From: Pararhodobacter zhoushanensis
GTDB taxonomy: Bacteria; Pseudomonadota; Alphaproteobacteria; Rhodobacterales; Rhodobacteraceae
Length of the DNA stretch: 64,000 bases
Assembly (NCBI RefSeq): GCF_025949695.1
Contig: NZ_JAPDFL010000001.1
Coordinates: 2,483,501-2,547,500 of the forward strand
Reading direction: 5' to 3'
Shown here: positions 56,670 to 64,000 of the stretch, piece by piece
How the letters are laid out: each line of letters begins with the position of its first letter
Position numbering within the stretch: position 1 is the stretch's first letter
Program-made: the position numbers and the translations under genes
Notes under the pieces: model-generated
Databases searched by the model: none
What the model was told of the DNA's origin: nothing
The model's input: the letters and a program-made list of their open reading frames with translations, nothing else

Positions 56670-56717
56670 AAAAGGCCCGCGACCCTGATCTTGGGCCCGA
56701 TCTGGGGTTCGCCTTTT
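56670..56717 (+). terminator. Probable terminator after the L,D-transpeptidase gene
   Basis: An imperfect long stem (AAAAGGC...GCCTTTTT, with GCGACCC-TGATC near GATC-TGGGGTTCGC inside) ends in five T, 20 bases beyond the stop. Confidence 0.65.
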
Positions 56718-56790
56718 TGCTCTACCCAAGGTTTCGCGGTTTCCCTATAGTCCAAGTGGATTTGCTGACACCCACCCCGAGGGAGAGTTC

Positions 56791-57258
56791 ATGCGCTGCC
56801 CGTTCTGCGGAAACGTCGATACCCAGGTCAAAGACTCCCGTCCCGCCGAGGACCATGTGTCGATCCGCAGGCGGCGGTTTTGCCCGGCCTGTGGTGGCCG
56901 CTTTACGACCTATGAGCGCGTGCAGTTGCGCGATCTGGTGGTGGTGAAATCCTCTGGCAAGCGCGAACCGTTTGATCGCGACAAACTGGAACGGTCGATC
57001 CGCATTGCGATGCAGAAGAGGCCCATTGAGCCGGAACGCACCGAGCAGATGATTTCCGGCATCGTGCGACGGCTGGAAAGCATGGGCGATACCGACATCC
57101 CCAGCCGGGTGATCGGCGAGATCGTCATGGAAACGCTGGCCCGCATCGACACCGTGTCCTATGTGCGCTTTGCCAGCGTCTACAAGAATTTCCAGGCTGC
57201 GGATGATTTTGACAAGTTCGTATCGGAACTGCGTCCGCCGGTTCTGAACGAGGATTGA
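56791..57258 (+). CDS. nrdR: Transcriptional repressor of ribonucleotide reductase genes
   Basis: A 155-residue NrdR. The zinc ribbon uses Cys3, Cys6, Cys31 and Cys34 (MRCPFCGN ... FCPACGG), followed by an ATP-cone domain ([21 protein letters not shown]). It represses nrd genes according to the dATP/ATP balance. It is followed by ribD about 90 bases on, with a 3'-end element between. Confidence 0.97.
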   Translation: MRCPFCGNVDTQVKDSRPAEDHVSIRRRRFCPACGGRFTTYERVQLRDLVVVKSSGKREPFDRDKLERSIRIAMQKRPIEPERTEQMISGIVRRLESMGDTDIPSRVIGEIVMETLARIDTVSYVRFASVYKNFQAADDFDKFVSELRPPVLNED

Positions 57259-57338
57259 GGGGGCAAGGGGGGCCTTCTGCCCCCTCTTCGGCTGACGCCG
57301 AATTCACCCCCGAGCGTATTTTTAGCAAGATGAAAAGG
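57259..57338 (+). repeat. 3'-end element after nrdR
   Basis: Plus-orientation member of the window's element family: GGGGGGCCTTCTGCCCCC hairpin, TTCGGC-TGA-CGCCGAA hairpin (near 57288-57302), then TTCACCCCCGAGCGTATTTTTAG. The tail differs more than in the others. Confidence 0.6.
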
Positions 57339-57345
57339 CGCGGTT

Positions 57346-58467
57346 ATGAGCGAGACCGATCGCAGATTCATGCGTATGGCGCTGTCACTGGCGGCGCGCG
57401 GGTTGGGCAGTGTCTGGCCCAATCCGGCGGTGGGTTGCGTGATCGTCAAGGACGGGATCGTCCTGGGGCGCGGCTGGACGCAGCCCGGTGGGCGGCCGCA
57501 TGCCGAGGTGCGCGCGCTGGCGCAGGCGGGGCGCGCGGCGCGCGGGGCGACGGTCTATGTGACGCTGGAACCCTGCGCGCATCACGGCGTGACCCCGCCT
57601 TGCGCCGAGGCGCTGATTGCCGCCGGGGTAGCGCGGGTGGTGAGTGCCTTGACCGACCCCGATCCGCGCGTGGCGGGGCGCGGTCATGCGATGCTGCGGG
57701 CGGCGGGAATTGCGGTGACCGAGGGTGTGGAAGAGGCGGCAGCACGGCAGGCAAATGCCGGGTTCCTGAGCCGGGTGACGCAGGGCCGCCCGGTGGTGAC
57801 GCTGAAGCTGGCGCTGACGCTGGATGCGCGGATTGCCACCGTGACCGGCGCCTCGCGCTGGATCACCGGACCCGAGGCGCGTCGCCGTGTGCATCTGATG
57901 CGTGCCACGCATGATGCGGTGCTGGTCGGCGCGGGCACGGCGCGGGCGGACGATCCCGACTTGCGCATCCGCGATCTGGGCATTCTGCGCCAGCCGGTGC
58001 GGGTGATTGCCGACAGCCGTCTGGGGCTGTCGCCCGACAGCCGTCTGGGGCGCAGTGCCGCTGACAGCCCGGTCTGGATCCTGCATGGTCCGCAAGTGCC
58101 CATCGGTGCGCGCGCGGCATGGGTCGAGCGGGGGGCCGAGCTGATTGTCTGTCAGATCGACGCGATGGGCCGGATCGACATCGCCGATGCGCTGACCCAA
58201 CTGGGCGCGCGCGGGCTGACGCGTGTGTTGTGCGAAGGCGGGGGCGGGCTGGCGGCGTCTTTGGTGCGCGCAGGGCTGGTGGATGAGCTGGCGGTGTTCA
58301 GCGCGGGGCGGCTGTTTGGCGCGGATGGCACCGCAGGGCTGGCCTCACTTGGCGTCACCCAGATCGGTGCCGCCGAGTGGAAACTGCTCAGATCCGAGCC
58401 CGTGGGGGACGATTTGCTGCACCATTGGCGCCGGGTTGCGCCCGTCGCCCGACCGCGCATCCCTTGA
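57346..58467 (+). CDS. ribD: Bifunctional riboflavin deaminase/reductase
   Basis: A 373-residue fusion. The deaminase has HAE (52-54) with zinc ligands Cys77 and Cys86 in PCAHHGVTPPC. The reductase domain begins at TLKLALTLDARIA and holds the NADPH loop GAGTARADDP. It catalyses two early steps of riboflavin synthesis. No FMN riboswitch is seen upstream. The window shows no other rib genes after it; lon follows. Confidence 0.96.
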   Translation: MSETDRRFMRMALSLAARGLGSVWPNPAVGCVIVKDGIVLGRGWTQPGGRPHAEVRALAQAGRAARGATVYVTLEPCAHHGVTPPCAEALIAAGVARVVSALTDPDPRVAGRGHAMLRAAGIAVTEGVEEAAARQANAGFLSRVTQGRPVVTLKLALTLDARIATVTGASRWITGPEARRRVHLMRATHDAVLVGAGTARADDPDLRIRDLGILRQPVRVIADSRLGLSPDSRLGRSAADSPVWILHGPQVPIGARAAWVERGAELIVCQIDAMGRIDIADALTQLGARGLTRVLCEGGGGLAASLVRAGLVDELAVFSAGRLFGADGTAGLASLGVTQIGAAEWKLLRSEPVGDDLLHHWRRVAPVARPRIP

Positions 58468-58671
58468 AAACGTTAACCTTTTGGTGACTCATTCCCAAAA
58501 GCGCCCAAGTCGGCGCAAACTTGTGCCACACTGGTCGCTCAAGGATACGGCATGGGAGTGTTACAGGATGTTGAATTTTCCATCCGTTGGTACCAGATAT
58601 GTTTGTGAACGGGATCGCCCGCACCCATCCCTAGGGGCAACACGGGCGACTGAAACGAGTTGAGGTCAGGT

Positions 58672-61080
<2,409 letters not shown>

Positions 61081-61102
61081 GCGGGCTTGAACGCTGAAAG
61101 TG

Positions 61103-61134
61103 CCCGCCCCCGCGACGCCGGGGGCGGGTTTTTT
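61103..61134 (+). terminator. Strong factor-independent terminator after lon
   Basis: Perfect stem CCCGCCCCCG/CGGGGGCGGG with a six-base loop and six T, 22 bases past the lon stop. Confidence 0.95.
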
Positions 61135-61269
61135 CGTGCAGCGTTCTGCCCGCCACGGGGCCGCGCGGCGCTGCTTGCGGCACCCCCTCTGATGCCGGGA
61201 CATTTTGCTGCCCCAACCCGCGAAAACCCTCTTGAGCCTGCCCGCGTGAGCAGCTAAAGACGCGCACGG

Positions 61270-61344
61270 GGGCGATTAGCTCAGCGGTAGAGCGCTTCGT
61301 TCACATCGAAGATGTCAGGGGTTCAAATCCCTTATCGCCCACCA
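61270..61344 (+). tRNA. tRNA-Val (anticodon CAC)
   Basis: 75-base tRNA with encoded CCA. Acceptor GGGCGAT pairs with ATCGCCC, D-arm GCTCAGCGGTAGAGC, anticodon stem CTTCG/CGAAG with loop TTCACAT (anticodon CAC), T-arm AGGGGTTCAAATCCCTT. It reads the GUG codon. Confidence 0.97.
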
Positions 61345-61393
61345 TTCCCCTTCTTTGTTGCGCCGGGTCAGCCTGCGCGCGCTTGCCGCGCGG

Positions 61394-61450
61394 GGTAGGG
61401 TGCGCTTCAGCGCACCAATCCTGCCACGGTGCGCTGAAGCGCACCCTACC
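61394..61450. repeat. Perfect 23-base inverted repeat between tRNA-Val and the GST gene
   Basis: Two exact inverse 23-base arms (61394-61416 and 61428-61450) beginning GGTAGGGTGCGC, with an 11-base spacer. Each arm also contains GCGCTTCAGCGC-type symmetry. It resembles REP-like palindromes found repeated in some bacterial genomes; it is not followed by a T run. Confidence 0.85.
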
Positions 61451-61540
61451 GCTGCGAAACCGGCAGCCCCTTTTGATGACCTCTTGCGCGCGTCGTGAGG
61501 CGCGCTACGCTCGGTGCAAACACAGCAAAAGAGCAGGGTC

Positions 61541-62200
61541 ATGGTCACGATATACGGGGTGCTGCGGTCACGGGCGACGCGGCCCATCTGGCTGATGAAG
61601 GAACTGGGCGAAGCCTTCGACCATGTCCCGGTCATTCAGGCGTACCGCCTGTCCGACCCGCAGGCGGCTGATGCGCCCTTCAATACCGCGTCGCCGGCGT
61701 TTCTGGCGATCAACCCGCAAAGCCAGATCCCGGCGATGACCGATGGCGATCTGGTGCTGACCGAATCCATGGCCATCGCCCTGTATCTGGCGCGCAAATA
61801 CGGTGGGCCGCTGGCGCCGGCCTCAGTGGCGGAAGAGGGCGAGGCGCTGCAATGGGGCTTTACCGCGATCTCGGCGATCGAAGGCCCCGCGCTCGACATC
61901 CTCTATACCTACGCCGCCAAGGCGCAGGAAACGGCGGAAGGCCAGGCCAGACTTGCGACACTGACCCAAACGCTGGCGCGACCGATGGCCCGGTTGAACG
62001 CGCATCTCGCGGCCCATCCCTATCTTATCGGCGACCGCTTCACCGTGGCCGATATCCTGATGGCCGAATGCGTGCGCTACGTGCAACCACACGGTCCCGC
62101 CATGGCACCCTATCTTGCCGTGCAGACATGGATCGACCGGCTGCATGCGCGCCCGGCCTTTGCGCAGATGATGGCCGAGCGCAACACCGAGCCGATGTAG
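61541..62200 (+). CDS. Glutathione S-transferase
   Basis: A 219-residue GST: N-terminal thioredoxin fold with VTIYGVLRSRATRPIWL, the glutathione-binding SQIPAMTDGDLVLTESMAIALYLARK (cis-Pro and Glu-Ser), and an all-helical C-terminal domain (GDRFTVADILMAE). AGCAGGG precedes ATG 61541. Substrate unknown; it stands alone between the repeat and a convergent hydrolase. Confidence 0.92.
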   Translation: MVTIYGVLRSRATRPIWLMKELGEAFDHVPVIQAYRLSDPQAADAPFNTASPAFLAINPQSQIPAMTDGDLVLTESMAIALYLARKYGGPLAPASVAEEGEALQWGFTAISAIEGPALDILYTYAAKAQETAEGQARLATLTQTLARPMARLNAHLAAHPYLIGDRFTVADILMAECVRYVQPHGPAMAPYLAVQTWIDRLHARPAFAQMMAERNTEPM

Positions 62201-62207
62201 TCCCGGC

Positions 62208-62759
62208 TCACAGGCTCGCCAGAAACCCGTCGATCAAGCGGCCGATGGCCTGCCAGTCAGGGGCCGGGCGGGTGAATTCATGGTTTGTGGCGATCTCTTC
62301 ATAGCGGATCGCCGCTGACAGCGTGACCTGCGACAGCCGCGTCGGCGTGCCATAGACATCCTGCTGGCCCTGCACGATCAATGTGGGCGTCTCCAGCGTG
62401 GCAAGATGCTGGTAGCGATGCGGCTCGTCGGGGCGGTTGGGGTTCTTGAACGGATAGCCCAGCACGATAATGCCGCTGATCAGCCCCGGCACATCCGCCG
62501 CCAGCTGCGTCGCCGCCACCCCGCCCGAGGACCGCCCGACCACCACCGCGCGCCGCCCCGGATGCGACAGGATCTCGGCCTTCAGCGCCGCGATACGCTG
62601 GGGCAGGGTGATCCAGCGCCCCGGCGTCACCCGCCGCGCGACAAGATCGGCGAACGGCACAAGCTCGACGGGCCGCAGCGCGACAAAGGCGTCTTCGATA
62701 TACTGGTCGGCAGGAAAACTATCGCCCATCATGCTGTAAAACAACGCCGCCTCGCTCAC
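62208..62759 (-). CDS. Small alpha/beta hydrolase
   Basis: A 183-residue alpha/beta-hydrolase with nucleophile elbow VVVGRSSGGVAA, then GLISGIIVLGYPF, and an acid/His region LIVQGQQDVYGTP and NHEF (histidine near the end). It resembles the KANL3/Tex30-type or dienelactone-hydrolase-like short proteins. I chose GTG 62759 with GGAGAG five bases ahead (VSEAALFYSMMGDSF); an ATG at 62819 would add a 20-residue unstructured start. Substrate unknown. Confidence 0.83.
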   Translation of the reverse strand: MSEAALFYSMMGDSFPADQYIEDAFVALRPVELVPFADLVARRVTPGRWITLPQRIAALKAEILSHPGRRAVVVGRSSGGVAATQLAADVPGLISGIIVLGYPFKNPNRPDEPHRYQHLATLETPTLIVQGQQDVYGTPTRLSQVTLSAAIRYEEIATNHEFTRPAPDWQAIGRLIDGFLASL

Positions 62760-62946
62760 ATCCGCTCTCCGCTCCGGGCCACCGACCCCAGTTTGCGCAT
62801 CACCGCCCCGGCTGTCCATCGCACCCGTGCAAGCGGGCCACGATCAGCCGTGGTCACGCGCCCGCGTTCCCCCTATACCTTGCGCCCCCATCAAGCGAAT
62901 GGTCTATTGGGCGGCAACTCATCAAGACCAAGAATCGAGCAGTGCA

Positions 62947-64000
62947 ATGACCGATTTCCTCTCGGGCCAGCCCGAAACCTATGACGCCTCCTCAATCGAG
63001 GTGCTCGAAGGGCTGGAGCCCGTCCGTAAACGCCCCGGCATGTATATCGGCGGCACGGACGAGCGCGCGCTGCACCACCTTGTGGCCGAGATCCTCGACA
63101 ACTCGATGGACGAGGCCGTCGCCGGCCACGCCAACCGGATCGAGGTCGAACTCCACGCCGATTACTCGCTCACCGTGCGCGACAACGGGCGCGGCATGCC
63201 GTTTGATCCGCACCCCAAATTCCCCGGAAAGTCCGCGCTGGAGGTGATCCTGTGCACCCTGCACGCGGGTGGCAAATTCTCGGGCAAGGCGTATGAGACC
63301 TCGGGCGGTCTGCACGGCGTCGGGGCCTCGGTGGTCAACGCGCTCAGCGATGTGATGATCGTGCAGGTCGCCCGCGACCGCAAACTGGTCGAGCAGCGCT
63401 TTTCACGCGGCATCCCGCAAGGCCCGGTGGTCGAGATCGGCTCGGCCCCCAACCGGCGCGGCACCACCACCACCTTCCACCCGGACGAGCAGATCTTCGG
63501 CCAGCTGCGCTTTCGCCCGGCGCGCCTGCTGAAAATGGTGCGCTCCAAGGCCTACCTGTTCAGCGGCGTTGAAATCCGCTGGAAATCGGCGGTCGAGGAT
63601 GCCGACACGCCGATGGAAGCCATCTTCCACTTCCCCGGCGGTCTGGCCGATTACCTGAACGAACAGCTGGGCAAGGACTTCACCTACGCCGACAAACCCT
63701 TCGCCGGGAAGGTCGGCTTTCAGGAGAAATTCGGCGTCCCCGGCTCGGTCGAATGGGCGATCAACTGGACGCCTGCCCGCGACGGCTTTGTGCAAAGCTA
63801 TTGTAACACCGTGCCCACGCCCGAAGGCGGCACGCATGAGGCGGGCTTCTGGGCCGCCATCCTCAAGGGCGTGCGCGCTTACGGCGAGCTGGTCGGCAAC
63901 CGCAAGGCCAAGGACATCACCCGCGAGGATATGGCGGCGGGCGGCTGCGCGCTGGTCTCGACCTTTATCCGCGAGCCGGAATTCGTCGGCCAGACCAAGG
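62947..64000 (+). CDS. parE: DNA topoisomerase IV subunit B, 5' part (runs off the window)
   Basis: The first 351 codons of a type IIA topoisomerase B subunit. GHKL ATPase motifs: EILDNSMDEAVAG, LTVRDNGRGMPFD, GKFSGKAYETSGGLHGVGASVVNALS. The start IEVLEGLEPVRKRPGMYIGGT is the ParE type rather than GyrB. With ParC it decatenates daughter chromosomes. The rest lies beyond base 64000. Confidence 0.96.
   Translation, partial: MTDFLSGQPETYDASSIEVLEGLEPVRKRPGMYIGGTDERALHHLVAEILDNSMDEAVAGHANRIEVELHADYSLTVRDNGRGMPFDPHPKFPGKSALEVILCTLHAGGKFSGKAYETSGGLHGVGASVVNALSDVMIVQVARDRKLVEQRFSRGIPQGPVVEIGSAPNRRGTTTTFHPDEQIFGQLRFRPARLLKMVRSKAYLFSGVEIRWKSAVEDADTPMEAIFHFPGGLADYLNEQLGKDFTYADKPFAGKVGFQEKFGVPGSVEWAINWTPARDGFVQSYCNTVPTPEGGTHEAGFWAAILKGVRAYGELVGNRKAKDITREDMAAGGCALVSTFIREPEFVGQTK

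Noticed and set aside
57259..57345. Possible FMN riboswitch before ribD
   Set aside because: None of the conserved FMN aptamer blocks are visible; the region is a 3'-end element of nrdR.
58011..58051. 17-base direct repeat within ribD (DSRLG twice)
   Set aside because: The DSRLxLxPDSRL pattern fits the normal RibD reductase domain of this group; not clear evidence of a recent duplication.
58468..58671. Heat-shock promoter before lon
   Set aside because: Several CTTG-like boxes occur, but none has a convincing matching -10 at the right distance.

Overview
The window is a GC-rich stretch (by eye about 65% G+C) from an alphaproteobacterium, most likely a member of the Rhodobacterales (Roseobacter/Paracoccus-type). 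Supporting this are the lolCD, nrdR-ribD, lon and parE proteins, a DUF1127 protein, a MocR regulator, a five-step HutF/HutG histidine pathway, and a family of intergenic hairpin/GGATATTT elements at gene 3' ends that I recall from this order. No phage, transposase, CRISPR array or plasmid function was seen. It looks like chromosome with a strong accessory catabolic content.

Layout. 1-2.9 kb: a minus-strand operon with a TrpX-like (COG2984) ABC transporter and the start of an aspartate-dehydrogenase-like gene. 3.0-5.8 kb: a DUF2177 membrane protein, a YcaQ/AlkX-type DNA glycosylase and an AraC regulator. 5.9-18.5 kb: the most interesting block. It holds a glutamine-synthetase-like ligase, a class I glutamine amidotransferase and a cytochrome P450. 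These are followed by a Rieske ferredoxin-like protein, two paralogous amidohydrolases and a complete Dpp-type ABC transporter. The Rieske/amidohydrolase and Dpp promoters carry paired TGTATACA-like palindromes with matching spacing, which ties the two operons together. The ligase/amidotransferase/oxygenase combination resembles the logic of aniline degradation (AtdA1/AtdA2 plus an oxygenase), so an uptake and gamma-glutamylation-dependent oxidation route for an amine is proposed as a hypothesis.

18.5-28.4 kb: small metabolic and regulatory genes: an aldo/keto reductase remnant, a SnoaL-like protein, LysR, an outer-membrane-like protein, an ArsC-like protein, DUF1127, a frameshifted MocR, an SDR, an FAH-family hydrolase, tRNA-Ser(UGA) and a frameshifted hydantoinase. 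28.5-33.5 kb: a 1345-residue soluble GAF/multi-PAS hybrid histidine kinase, divergent from a DUF1989 protein. 33.8-36.6 kb: a secreted pair, a SUMF1-fold protein and a large exported protein of unknown function. 36.8-41.6 kb: fumC, a neutral zinc metallopeptidase, two small or unknown proteins and a CapA-type protein.

41.9-52.2 kb: nitrogen catabolism. A second GS-like ligase is coupled to a class III aminotransferase and sits beside a complete hut locus (hutC-hutF divergent from hutI-hutH-hutG-hutU, with a HutC-type palindrome between them) converting histidine to glutamate. 52.3-64 kb: an MDR oxidoreductase with an overlapping XRE regulator and membrane protein, then housekeeping genes: lolC-lolD, an L,D-transpeptidase, nrdR, ribD, lon, tRNA-Val(CAC), a GST, a small alpha/beta hydrolase and the 5' part of parE.

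Two genes (MocR and hydantoinase) are broken by single-base frameshifts, and a third (the membrane protein at 53.5-54.0 kb) looks as if one G is missing. These could be true mutations or residual sequencing errors.
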